Shown here one piece after another: positions 1 through 5,897 of a DNA stretch of 7,375 nt (its first letter is position 1; every line of letters begins with the position of its first letter). The stretch lies in assembly GCA_024699395.1 (NCBI GenBank), contig JAILPU010000057.1:1-7375 (forward strand). The letters are read 5' to 3'. A program made the translations under genes and the position numbers. The stretch comes from Lachnospiraceae bacterium (GTDB taxonomy: Bacteria; Bacillota; Clostridia; Lachnospirales; Lachnospiraceae). The notes under the pieces were generated by a model. It was not told the DNA's origin and did no database searches. It was given only the letters and a program-made list of their open reading frames with translations.

Positions 1-1152
1 ATCCTCATTTGTATCGCATGTATCATAATATTTGCAGTTATCGCACTGCGTGTAGAGCGTAAGATCTCGGTTCCTCTTATCCAGATCTCGGAATCTGTCG
101 AGAAGCTGAGTACCGGCGATGTTACCGTAGACTGCAAGGCAAAATCACACATCCGCGAAACTGTCAGCCTCATTCAGGCGTTCAAAGACCTCAAGGGTGC
201 TCTTACAACATCCATGCGGTCGGTTAAGAATTCGGCCTTTGTGCTTAACAATGCGATAGTAAGCGTAGACGGCATGACCGGCAATAACGTTGAATCCGTA
301 TCCCAGATCAATACCGCCATCAATGAAGTTGCCGAGACCTCACAGGCAGTAGCCGAGAATGCCCAGACCATGGCAGAGAGAGCTGTTGAACTGGGTGAGA
401 ACATTGAGAACCTCAATGATAACGTAACAAGGCTTTATGATGCATCGCAGACGATAAAGAATGCAAACAACGAGGCTACCGATTGCATGAAGTCGGTATA
501 CGCGGGAGCCAGCGAGTCGGTTGAGGCAATGCAGGATATAGCAAGCAAGATATCCGAGACCAACAATGCTATAGGCGAGATCGAGACTGCTGTTCAGGCT
601 ATTGAGTCGATAGCAGTCCAGACCAACCTCCTCTCACTCAACGCTTCGATCGAGGCTGCCCGTGCCGGAGAAGCAGGCCGCGGCTTTGCGGTAGTTGCGG
701 ATGAGATAAGGTCCCTTGCCGATTCCTCAGCGGAATCAGCCAAGGAGATCAAGCAGATAATCGAGAACGTTATCATCCTGTCTAATGGCACGGTTGATAT
801 GAGCAACAGGGTATTCGAGGTTATCAATAAGGAACAGACGGATATCGAGACGGCTCAGGATAAGTTCAACGTTCTGTCCGATTCGGTTGAGGCATCGATT
901 TCCGAGATCGATACCATCAGGCATATGACCGGTACTCTTGACAGGATCAAGACCGAGCTTACGAATGCTACGACAGATCTCGGTGCAATATCCGAAGAGC
1001 TCGGAGCTTCCGCAGAAGAAGTTGCGGCATCCTGCCAGACGGTTACCGATGCATGCTCAGATACCCAGAATTCGACCATAGAGATGCGCAATATCAACGA
1101 AGACATGAGCGCAGCGATCGATTTCTTCAAGCTGTCAGAATCAGAAGAATAA
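1..1152 (+). CDS. Methyl-accepting chemotaxis protein, 3' part (HAMP + signalling domain)
   Basis: This is the C-terminal 383 residues of a transmembrane chemoreceptor; the frame is open from base 1, so the N-terminal sensor and first membrane helix lie outside the window. Visible residues 1-16 are very hydrophobic (end of the second membrane helix). They are followed by a HAMP-like segment at about residues 17-67, with the conserved Pro in 'SVPL' and a 'STGDVTV' stretch. A long helical region then leads to the hairpin tip at about residues 201-240, where '[19 protein letters not shown]' and '[12 protein letters not shown]' are the family hallmark that contacts CheA and CheW. The protein ends in 'FFKLSESEE' without a CheR-tethering pentapeptide of the NWETF type. 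By family knowledge it would relay ligand binding to CheA kinase control of flagellar rotation; the ligand cannot be inferred. No other chemotaxis gene is in view. The family call is very secure. Confidence 0.97.
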   Translation: MLICIACIIIFAVIALRVERKISVPLIQISESVEKLSTGDVTVDCKAKSHIRETVSLIQAFKDLKGALTTSMRSVKNSAFVLNNAIVSVDGMTGNNVESVSQINTAINEVAETSQAVAENAQTMAERAVELGENIENLNDNVTRLYDASQTIKNANNEATDCMKSVYAGASESVEAMQDIASKISETNNAIGEIETAVQAIESIAVQTNLLSLNASIEAARAGEAGRGFAVVADEIRSLADSSAESAKEIKQIIENVIILSNGTVDMSNRVFEVINKEQTDIETAQDKFNVLSDSVEASISEIDTIRHMTGTLDRIKTELTNATTDLGAISEELGASAEEVAASCQTVTDACSDTQNSTIEMRNINEDMSAAIDFFKLSESEE

Positions 1153-1155
1153 AAG

Positions 1156-1186
1156 TGACACATTTGGTTCTGAACTAAATGTGTCA
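1156..1186. repeat. 31-bp near-perfect palindrome just after the chemoreceptor stop
   Basis: TGACACATTT and AAATGTGTCA form perfect 10-bp arms, and the centre (GGTTCTGAACT) is itself nearly self-complementary. In RNA it would give a stem of about 12 pairs with a short loop. It starts 4 bases after the stop codon and is not followed by a T-run, so it is a poor intrinsic terminator on its own. It might be a dispersed REP-like or MITE-like palindrome, or an mRNA 3'-end stabiliser. Confidence 0.7.
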
Positions 1187-1193
1187 GTTGGGG

Positions 1194-1234
1194 ATAAGGC
1201 GTTATAGGCAAAACCTATAACGCCTTATTATTTT
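1194..1234 (+). terminator. Rho-independent terminator of the chemoreceptor gene
   Basis: There is a perfect 15-bp stem, ATAAGGCGTTATAGG paired with CCTATAACGCCTTAT, around a CAAAA loop, followed by the T-rich TATTTT. It lies 42 bases after the stop codon. The stem is A-rich on its 5' side and T-rich on its 3' side, so it could also work weakly on the opposite strand. Confidence 0.85.
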
Positions 1235-1241
1235 CCTGTAT

Positions 1242-1270
1242 TAGACAAGGGTTTCCTCCTGTATTATGAT
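1242..1270 (+). promoter_or_regulatory. Sigma-A-like promoter for metY
   Basis: The -35 TAGACA (1242-1247; 5 of 6 match to TTGACA) is separated by 17 bp from the -10 TATGAT (1265-1270; 5 of 6 match to TATAAT). Transcription would start near 1277 and give a leader of about 68 nt. That is too short for a typical SAM riboswitch or T-box, so control, if any, is probably at initiation. An AAACCGGTTT palindrome lies just downstream (1284-1293). Confidence 0.65.
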
Positions 1271-1283
1271 GAATTCAAGATAA

Positions 1284-1293
1284 AAACCGGTTT
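1284..1293. promoter_or_regulatory. 10-bp perfect palindrome near the predicted metY transcription start
   Basis: AAACCGGTTT is a perfect palindrome 7-16 bases downstream of the inferred start point, where a repressor would block promoter clearance. No regulator is encoded nearby. A 10-bp palindrome can occur by chance, so this is only a candidate operator. Confidence 0.25.
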
Positions 1294-1344
1294 GCAAAAA
1301 CAAAACTGATAAACTGCTAAATTATAAACGAGGAGGAAAAAACC

Positions 1345-2625
1345 ATGAGTGATTACAGATTTGAGACATTACAGTTACACGTAGGACAGGAAGAGCCGGA
1401 TCCGGCATCGGATGCAAGGGCGGTTCCCATTTACCAGACAACATCATATGTATTCCGCAACAGCAAGCATGCGGCAGACCGCTTCGGCCTTGCGGATGTC
1501 GGAAACGTATACGGCAGGATAACCAATTCGACACAGGGAGTTTTAGAGCAGAGACTGGCAGCACTTGAGGGCGGAAGCTCAGCACTTGCGGTTGCATCAG
1601 GTGCAGCAGCCATCACATACACGATCGAAGCACTGGCAACCAAGGGTGATCATATAGTAGCCCAGCAGACAATATACGGCGGCAGCTTCAACCTCCTGTC
1701 GCACACTCTTCCGCAGTACGGTATCGATTCGACATTCGTTAACGTACACGACCTTAAGGAGGTTGAAGGAGCTATCAAGGATAACACCAAGGCCATCTAT
1801 CTTGAGACACTCGGCAATCCCAACAGCGACATCCCGGATATCGATGCGATCGCCAAGATAGCTCACGACCATAAGATCCCGCTGGTTATCGACAACACCT
1901 TCGGAACACCGTATCTTATCAAGCCCTTCGAGCATGGTGCAGATATTGTTGTACATTCGGCAACCAAGTTCATCGGCGGCCACGGCACGACTCTTGGCGG
2001 CGTGATCGTAGAATCCGGCAAGTTTGACTTTAAGGCAAGCGGCAAGTTCCCGCAGCTTACCGAGCCCAACCCTTCATACCACGGCCTTGCATTCTATGAT
2101 GCACTGGGTGCGGCAACCTTTACTACATACATAAGGACGATCCTTTTAAGGGATACAGGCGCCGCAATTTCACCCTTCAACGCATTCCTCCTTCTTCAGG
2201 GAGTCGAGACTTTAAGTCTCCGTCTTGACAGGCATGTTGAGAATACGTTAAAGGTGGTTGATTTTCTTAAGAATCATCCCAAGGTAACCAAGGTTAACCA
2301 TCCTTCGCTGGCCGAGCATCCCCAGCATGAGCTCTACAAGAAGTACTTCCCTAACGGTGGCGGTTCGATCTTTACCTTCGATATAAAGGGCGGACGTGAG
2401 GAAGCATGGAGGTTCATCGACAACCTGAAGATCTTCTCCCTGCTTGCAAATGTAGCGGATGTAAAGTCACTCGTTATCCATCCCGCATCGACGACGCATT
2501 CACAGTTATCGGGCGAGGAACTTGCAGAATCAGGCATCGCAGAGTCAACGATAAGGCTGTCGATCGGTACCGAGCATATCGATGATATAATCGCCGATCT
2601 TGAGAAGGGCTTCGCAGCAATCTAA
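1345..2625 (+). CDS. metY: O-acetylhomoserine sulfhydrylase (O-acetylhomoserine aminocarboxypropyltransferase), PLP-dependent
   Basis: This 426-residue protein belongs to the Cys/Met-metabolism PLP family. Its length and motifs fit MetY, which makes homocysteine from O-acetylhomoserine and sulfide in the cytoplasm (direct sulfhydrylation route to methionine). Visible marks are 'YGRITNSTQ' (Tyr56 and Arg58, the phosphate-contact motif from the neighbouring subunit; the more common NPT reads NST here), '[11 protein letters not shown]' with Asp183 for the pyridine nitrogen, and '[16 protein letters not shown]' with Lys208 as the Schiff-base lysine. '[11 protein letters not shown]' and '[20 protein letters not shown]' near the C-terminus are typical of the longer O-acetylhomoserine branch rather than MetB or MetC, which are shorter. 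The start is well fixed: AGGAGG at 1331-1336 lies 8 bases before ATG. No hairpin terminator is visible before the next promoter. It stands alone, with no other methionine gene in the window. A cystathionine gamma-synthase activity is the main alternative. Confidence 0.95.
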   Translation: MSDYRFETLQLHVGQEEPDPASDARAVPIYQTTSYVFRNSKHAADRFGLADVGNVYGRITNSTQGVLEQRLAALEGGSSALAVASGAAAITYTIEALATKGDHIVAQQTIYGGSFNLLSHTLPQYGIDSTFVNVHDLKEVEGAIKDNTKAIYLETLGNPNSDIPDIDAIAKIAHDHKIPLVIDNTFGTPYLIKPFEHGADIVVHSATKFIGGHGTTLGGVIVESGKFDFKASGKFPQLTEPNPSYHGLAFYDALGAATFTTYIRTILLRDTGAAISPFNAFLLLQGVETLSLRLDRHVENTLKVVDFLKNHPKVTKVNHPSLAEHPQHELYKKYFPNGGGSIFTFDIKGGREEAWRFIDNLKIFSLLANVADVKSLVIHPASTTHSQLSGEELAESGIAESTIRLSIGTEHIDDIIADLEKGFAAI

Positions 2626-2644
2626 ACGCAAAAATTAAGAAAAC

Positions 2645-2673
2645 TTGACAAAATTTAATACTTCTGTTATATT
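2645..2673 (+). promoter_or_regulatory. Strong extended -10 promoter for the cell-wall hydrolase gene
   Basis: A perfect -35 TTGACA (2645-2650), a 17-bp spacer and -10 TATATT (2668-2673, 5 of 6) are preceded by TG at 2665-2666, giving an extended -10. It begins only 19 bases after the metY stop. Transcription would start near 2680, leaving a leader of about 110 nt before the hydrolase ATG. Confidence 0.8.
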
Positions 2674-2723
2674 ACCCCTTGTGACCTGGTTAATACTTTT
2701 AACATTTATGTAATATTTGTGAC
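2655..2723 (+). repeat. Imperfect direct repeat overlapping and following the hydrolase promoter
   Basis: Two blocks share both ends: TTAATACTT at 2655-2663 and 2690-2698, and TTGTGAC at 2679-2685 and 2717-2723. The middles are AT-rich and diverged. The first block contains the -10; the second lies in the early leader. It may be a tandem regulator site or the relic of a local duplication. Confidence 0.4.
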
Positions 2724-2789
2724 AAAATATTCAGAAATGAGAAGCATTGCGTACAAACGCTAAGGATCAAGCTTCGGATAGGAGAGGTA

Positions 2790-3920
2790 ATGTTTAAAAG
2801 GAAACATGCACTCTTATGCCTTGCCGGAATCACTATTGCAACATGTATGACGGCAGGTTTAAGTGTGAACGCACACGCTGCGGCCACCAAGTCTTCTTTG
2901 GTGGGACTTAATGCAGGCGTAGGTGCAATCCTGGAACATGGTTCAACCAACGGGGATGATGTTATCGCTGCGGCAACAAAAGCGGTGGATAGCGTAGGCG
3001 CTGTAACGGAAGGTGATGAGGAGGAAATTCTCAACAAATCAACACTCGTTATGGCCAATGTTAAACAGGAGTTAAATGTAAGATCCACTCCCGACAATGA
3101 CGGAGAGAAGGTCGGCAAGATTTACAAGGATTGTGGAGGAACCATTCTTTTAAGAGAGGATGGTTGGACCAAGATTCAGTCCGGTAATGTTATCGGATGG
3201 GCCAATGACAAGTATCTTTTGTTTGATGAAGATGCGAAGGAGTTGGCTAAAGATGTGGGAAATACCATTGCAACGGTTGCGACGGATACTTTGAGAGTAA
3301 GAACCACACCGGATGCCAATGGAGATACAATGGTGCTCCTTCCCAAGGGAGACGTTGTAGATGTAGTTGAAGCCGGCGAAGACGGATGGGTGACCATTGA
3401 CTATGAAGGCGTTGACGGATATGTTTGCAGTGAGTTTGTGGATATATCCTTCCGCATAGACAACGGTGAGACCATCGACGAGATAAAGGCCAGAGAAGCT
3501 GCAGAGGCTGCCGCAAAGGCAAAGGCTGCTGCAGAAGCTCAGAAGAAGAGTAATAACGTAAGCTACTCTTCCTATAACACAGATGTGGATACCACAAGAC
3601 TTTTGGCTGCACTTATTCAGTGCGAGGCCGGTGGCGAGAGCTACGAAGGTCAGGTGGCTGTGGGCGCTGTTGTTATGAACAGAGTGAGAAGTTCAGCATA
3701 TCCCAACTCGGTTAGCGGTGTTATTTATGCATCAGGCCAGTTTACACCCGCTATGAACGGTAAGGTTGGAAGGCTCTGTGAATCAGGCAAGATCAGTGAC
3801 AGCTGTATGAGAGCCGCACAGGATGCCCTTAACGGAACATCCAATGTGGGAAGCTGCACACACTTTAAGCGCAATAACGGAAGAGAAGGAACCGTAATCG
3901 GTAACCATGTTTTCTATTAA
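2790..3920 (+). CDS. Secreted cell-wall hydrolase: signal peptide, two SH3 domains, SleB/CwlJ-type domain
   Basis: This 376-residue exported protein has three parts. A signal peptide has a basic start (KRK), a hydrophobic core and an 'AHA' cleavage motif at residues 28-30. Two bacterial SH3 domains follow at about residues 86-147 ('LNVRSTPD...WTKI...GWANDKYL') and 160-219 ('LRVRTTPDANG...WVTIDYEGVDGYV'). A charged Ala/Lys/Glu linker (about 229-256) then leads to a Hydrolase_2 (SleB/CwlJ) domain at about 268-376. In that domain 'LLAALIQCEAGGESYEGQVAVGAVVMNRV' is split here as LLAALIQCEAGGE then SYEGQVAVGAVVMNRV, with Glu279 as the likely catalytic acid, and 'IGNHVFY' closes the protein. By family knowledge the SH3 domains bind the wall and the catalytic domain cleaves peptidoglycan glycan strands as a lytic transglycosylase-type enzyme. 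SleB and CwlJ act in spore germination, but the SH3 architecture suits vegetative wall turnover as well; which applies is unknown. AGGAGAGG at 2780-2787 supports the ATG. It appears monocistronic. Confidence 0.92.
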   Translation: MFKRKHALLCLAGITIATCMTAGLSVNAHAAATKSSLVGLNAGVGAILEHGSTNGDDVIAAATKAVDSVGAVTEGDEEEILNKSTLVMANVKQELNVRSTPDNDGEKVGKIYKDCGGTILLREDGWTKIQSGNVIGWANDKYLLFDEDAKELAKDVGNTIATVATDTLRVRTTPDANGDTMVLLPKGDVVDVVEAGEDGWVTIDYEGVDGYVCSEFVDISFRIDNGETIDEIKAREAAEAAAKAKAAAEAQKKSNNVSYSSYNTDVDTTRLLAALIQCEAGGESYEGQVAVGAVVMNRVRSSAYPNSVSGVIYASGQFTPAMNGKVGRLCESGKISDSCMRAAQDALNGTSNVGSCTHFKRNNGREGTVIGNHVFY

Positions 3921-3929
3921 AAATAAGAA

Positions 3930-3962
3930 AAGTATCCGGGGTACATCCCCGGATATTTTTTT
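3930..3962 (+). terminator. Rho-independent terminator of the cell-wall hydrolase gene
   Basis: The stem TATCCGGGG (3933-3941) pairs with CCCCGGATA (3947-3955) around a TACAT loop, followed by seven Ts. The stem can extend by A-T pairs into the T-run. It sits 12 bases after the stop codon. Confidence 0.93.
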
Positions 3963-3970
3963 CGGATTTA

Positions 3971-4001
3971 TTCACAAGAATTATTGTAAAATTGATATAA
4001 A
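3971..4001 (+). promoter_or_regulatory. Candidate promoter for the NfeD-SPFH operon
   Basis: The -35 TTCACA (3971-3976, 5 of 6) and the -10 TATAAA (3996-4001, 5 of 6) are preceded by TG at 3993-3994, an extended -10 that makes up for the long 19-bp spacer. It would give a leader of about 118 nt. A second, weaker candidate is TTTACC (4052-4057), 17 bp, TAAGAT (4075-4080), which would give a leader of about 40 nt. I cannot tell which is used, or whether both are. Confidence 0.5.
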
Positions 4002-4002
4002 C

Positions 4003-4065
4003 GCAGTAGTTGGGGTGAACGTTTAAGGCAGGTATCGTGCAAAAAATATTGTTTACCACAACTGC
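4003..4065. repeat. Long imperfect inverted repeat between the two candidate operon promoters
   Basis: AGTTGGGGTGAAC (4008-4020) can pair with GTTTACCACAACT (4051-4063) at 12 of 13 positions including one G-U. The outer GC/GC flanks can add pairs if a 3-base bulge is allowed. The loop is 30 nt. It begins at the predicted start point of the upstream promoter, and its right arm covers the -35 of the second candidate promoter. Confidence 0.45.
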
Positions 4066-4125
4066 TTTGTATAGTAAGATGGTTACAAACAGTTAAACAT
4101 CAATAAAAGAAAAGAGGTGTGTGCC

Positions 4126-4569
4126 ATGACAGAGAACGTGATCATTTGGCTGGTGCTGTTGATCGTGTTTATTATCGGTGAGATTCTAAGTCTTGGTCTT
4201 ACCAGCGTATGGTTTGCGGGAGGCGCTCTGGTAAGCTTGATAGCTGCTTATCTGGGAGTTCCTGTTTTGTGGCAGATAATCATATTTATCGTCGTATCGA
4301 CAGTGCTTTTGGTCTTCACAAGACCGGTGGCAATGAAGCATTTCAATACCGACAGAGTTAAGACCAATGTGGAAGAGATTGTGGGTAAGAAGGCCATAGT
4401 AATCGAACCGGTGGACAATCTTAACGCAACGGGACAAGTTAGAGTTGACCTGGCTGAGTGGAGTGCACGAAGCACAGATGAAAATATTAAATTCAGAGCC
4501 GGGGATACGGTAATTGTGGATCGAGTTGAAGGTGTTAAACTAATCGTCAAAGCTGACGATGGTAAATAA
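4126..4569 (+). CDS. NfeD-like membrane protein (short form), partner of the downstream SPFH protein
   Basis: This is a 147-residue protein with three hydrophobic helices at about residues 5-21, 25-42 and 47-64, followed by a soluble C-terminal domain (about 85-147) of the NfeD OB-fold type: 'IVGKKAIVIEPVDNLNATGQVRVDLAEWSARS...FRAGDTVIVDRVEGVKLIVK'. The 'G..G.V..dg..W.A.s' and 'G..V.V..v.G..L.V' patterns are characteristic. Short NfeD proteins lack the N-terminal ClpP-like protease domain and are usually encoded beside an SPFH gene, as here with a 23-base gap. They are thought to assist assembly of membrane microdomain scaffolds. The frame can be opened 9 bases earlier at a GTG (4117), but that GTG is part of the ribosome binding site GAGGTG (4114-4119), so the ATG at 4126 is the better start. 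Confidence 0.93.
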   Translation: MTENVIIWLVLLIVFIIGEILSLGLTSVWFAGGALVSLIAAYLGVPVLWQIIIFIVVSTVLLVFTRPVAMKHFNTDRVKTNVEEIVGKKAIVIEPVDNLNATGQVRVDLAEWSARSTDENIKFRAGDTVIVDRVEGVKLIVKADDGK

Positions 4570-4592
4570 AAACAAAAAAAGGAGAAAAGAAT

Positions 4593-5519
4593 ATGCCGGT
4601 TATTATTGCAATAGGAGTAATCGTTTTAGTACTTGTCGCTTCATCTGTCAGGATCGTGCCTCAGGCTCATGCCTATGTGGTTGAGAGATTTGGAGCCTAC
4701 CAGGATACATGGTCTGTAGGATTTCACTGGAAACTTCCTCTTTTCGATAAAATTGCGAAGGACGTTCCTCTTAAGGAACTGGTTGCGGATTTCCCGCCTC
4801 AGCCCGTTATTACAAAGGATAATGTTACAATGCGTATCGATACCGTTGTATTCTATCAGATAACGGACCCCAAGCTTTACACATACGGTGTTGAAAATCC
4901 CATGCTTGCCATTGAGAACCTCAGTGCCACCACTCTTCGTAATATCATAGGTGATCTGGAACTCGACCAGACTCTTACATCAAGAGAGACAATCAATACC
5001 AAGATGCGTTCGGCACTTGACGTAGCAACAGACCCTTGGGGTATCAAGGTTACAAGAGTTGAGTTAAAGAACATCATTCCTCCCGCTGAAATCCAGAATG
5101 CCATGGAGAAACAGATGAAGGCAGAGCGTGAGAGAAGAGAAGCCGTTACAAGAGCAGAAGGTGAAAAGAGAGCCAACATCCTTGTTGCCGAAGGTGAAAA
5201 GGAATCTGCTATTCTTCGTGCGGAGGCTGAAAAAGAATCAGCTATCCTTCGCGCAGAAGCTGAGAAGGAAAAGATGATTCGTGAGGCTGAAGGTCAGGCT
5301 GAAGCAATATTAAAGGTTCAGCAGGCTAATGCAGACGGTATCAGAATGCTTAAGGAGGCAGCTCCCGATTCTGCAGTGCTTAAGATAAAGAGTCTTGAAG
5401 CTTTTGAAAAGGTTGCTGACGGGCAGGCTAACACAATTCTTCTTCCTTCGGATCTTCAGGGAATAGCTTCTCTTGGATGCGCTATCAAGCAGGGAATGAA
5501 TGTTGCAGAACGTAAATAA
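4593..5519 (+). CDS. SPFH/Band 7 (stomatin/slipin-like) membrane scaffold protein
   Basis: This 308-residue protein has one N-terminal membrane helix (about residues 3-19). The SPFH domain follows ('IVPQAHAYVVERFGAYQDTW' then 'GFHWKLPLFDKI', 'DNVTMRIDTVVFYQI', 'LRNIIGDLELDQTLTSRE', 'WGIKVTRVELKNIIPP'), reaching about residue 165. Next is a long charged helix rich in Glu, Ala, Lys and Arg (about 167-245) with five consecutive 11-residue repeats, and then a C-terminal oligomerisation region ('VLKIKSLEAFEKVADGQANT' onward). It resembles the QmcA/stomatin/slipin branch rather than flotillin FloT or the HflK/HflC pair. Such proteins form large ring- or cage-like membrane assemblies and can hold membrane proteases or organise lipid domains. 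It is preceded by AAGGAG (4579-4584), 8 bases before ATG, and is almost certainly co-transcribed with the NfeD-like gene. The specific cellular role is not known from sequence. Confidence 0.95.
   Translation: MPVIIAIGVIVLVLVASSVRIVPQAHAYVVERFGAYQDTWSVGFHWKLPLFDKIAKDVPLKELVADFPPQPVITKDNVTMRIDTVVFYQITDPKLYTYGVENPMLAIENLSATTLRNIIGDLELDQTLTSRETINTKMRSALDVATDPWGIKVTRVELKNIIPPAEIQNAMEKQMKAERERREAVTRAEGEKRANILVAEGEKESAILRAEAEKESAILRAEAEKEKMIREAEGQAEAILKVQQANADGIRMLKEAAPDSAVLKIKSLEAFEKVADGQANTILLPSDLQGIASLGCAIKQGMNVAERK
5157..5288 (+). repeat. Four to five tandem 33-bp (11-residue) coding repeats in the SPFH gene
   Basis: Residues 189-232 read as consecutive 11-mers: EGEKRANILVA, EGEKESAILRA, EAEKESAILRA, EAEKEKMIREA, with a weaker fifth at 233-243 (EGQAEAILKVQ). 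Copies two and three (5190-5222 and 5223-5255) differ in protein at a single residue (G versus A) but at several silent third positions. That points to protein-level conservation of an older duplication rather than a very recent slippage event. An 11-residue period suits a hendecad coiled coil. Confidence 0.85.
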
Positions 5520-5533
5520 ACAAACTTTCTTTT

Positions 5534-5560
5534 GCCCCGCGGGTTTTCCGCGGGGCTTTT
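5534..5560 (+). terminator. Rho-independent terminator of the NfeD-SPFH operon
   Basis: GCCCCGCGG (5534-5542) pairs perfectly with CCGCGGGGC (5548-5556) around a GTTTT loop, followed by TTTT. It lies 14 bases after the SPFH stop codon. Confidence 0.93.
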
Positions 5561-5679
5561 ATCATGAGTTCGAGGAGTGGGGTATTGGTAGGCATACGAT
5601 ATCATGAGTTCGAGGAGTGGGTATTGGTAGGCATACGATATCATGAGTTCGAGGAGTGGGGTATTGGTAGGCATACGAT
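5561..5679. repeat. Three head-to-tail copies of a 40-bp intergenic repeat
   Basis: The units are 5561-5600 (40 bp), 5601-5639 (39 bp; one G lost from a run of four) and 5640-5679 (40 bp). Apart from that single-base deletion they are identical. Each begins ATCATGAGTTCGAGGAGTGG and ends GGTAGGCATACGAT, so each junction carries GATATC. There are no spacers, so it is not a CRISPR array. A related decamer, TAGGCGTACG (5683-5692), follows the last unit, one mismatch from TAGGCATACG inside it. The unit length is not a multiple of three, and no ribosome binding site precedes the ATG inside it, so it is not coding. With its flanks it fills most of a 378-base gap between genes (5520-5897); bases 5693-5812 show nothing recognisable. 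Confidence 0.97.
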
Positions 5680-5812
5680 ATTTAGGCGTACGGCTTTGCC
5701 TCATATTGGGATAGGTGTTTTAGTATGTATTTGGACAGATTTCGGTTGATATAAGAGGGTGATTGCAAGTAGTTATAAAAACCACATTAAATAGTTTTTT
5801 TTACAATATATA

Positions 5813-5841
5813 TTTACAAGGCGTCATTCAGGTAGTATAAT
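5813..5841 (+). promoter_or_regulatory. Sigma-A-like promoter for the DegV-like gene
   Basis: The -35 TTTACA (5813-5818, 5 of 6), a 17-bp spacer and a perfect -10 TATAAT (5836-5841) are present. An AT-rich tract with eight Ts upstream (from about 5795) could act as an UP element. Transcription would start at about 5848, roughly 50 nt before the start codon. Confidence 0.88.
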
Positions 5842-5876
5842 GACAAACAGTGACTGCCCGAAGGGGCGCTTTTGTC
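5842..5876 (+). promoter_or_regulatory. Hairpin at the very 5' end of the DegV-like transcript
   Basis: GCCC (5856-5859) pairs with GGGC (5864-5867) around GAAG, and GACAAA (5842-5847) is complementary to TTTGTC (5871-5876). The latter arm falls mainly before the predicted start point, so only the inner stem and part of the outer would exist in RNA. The stem is followed by GCTTTT, which is weakly terminator-like. It may protect the 5' end or act as an operator; its function is unknown. Confidence 0.35.
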
Positions 5877-5897
5877 GTTATTTATAAGGAGAAAATG

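Noticed and set aside
855..1211. 118-residue - strand open frame over the end of the chemoreceptor gene
   Set aside because: It is antisense to a clearly conserved coding region, crosses both hairpins, and shows no ribosome binding site or family resemblance; the other antisense frames in the window were dropped for the same reason.
1271..1344. SAM riboswitch or T-box upstream of metY
   Set aside because: The region is too short and shows no T-box sequence, specifier stem or SAM aptamer motifs.
1510..1533. NST in place of the usual NPT in the MetY phosphate-contact motif, as a possible defect
   Set aside because: Tyr56 and Arg58 of the functional motif are intact and the rest of the active site is complete, so this looks like natural family variation rather than inactivation.
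2680..2789. c-di-AMP (ydaO-type) or c-di-GMP riboswitch in the wall hydrolase leader
   Set aside because: The leader is about 110 nt and lacks the conserved core segments of either class that I would expect to recognise by eye.
4117..4125. GTG start for the NfeD-like gene adding residues MCA
   Set aside because: This GTG is part of the GAGGTG ribosome binding site that serves the ATG at 4126.
5561..5679. Possible small CRISPR array
   Set aside because: Repeats are directly contiguous with no unique spacers and there are no cas genes in the window.
5456..5704. - strand open frame giving a repetitive YAYQYP-type peptide
   Set aside because: The apparent peptide repeat is only the antisense reading of the tandem DNA repeat, and the frame runs through the terminator into the SPFH coding region.
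5564..5749. 61-residue + strand open frame across the 40-bp repeats
   Set aside because: No ribosome binding site precedes the ATG, the start falls in the terminator tail, the 40-bp unit changes frame each copy, and the peptide resembles no known family.
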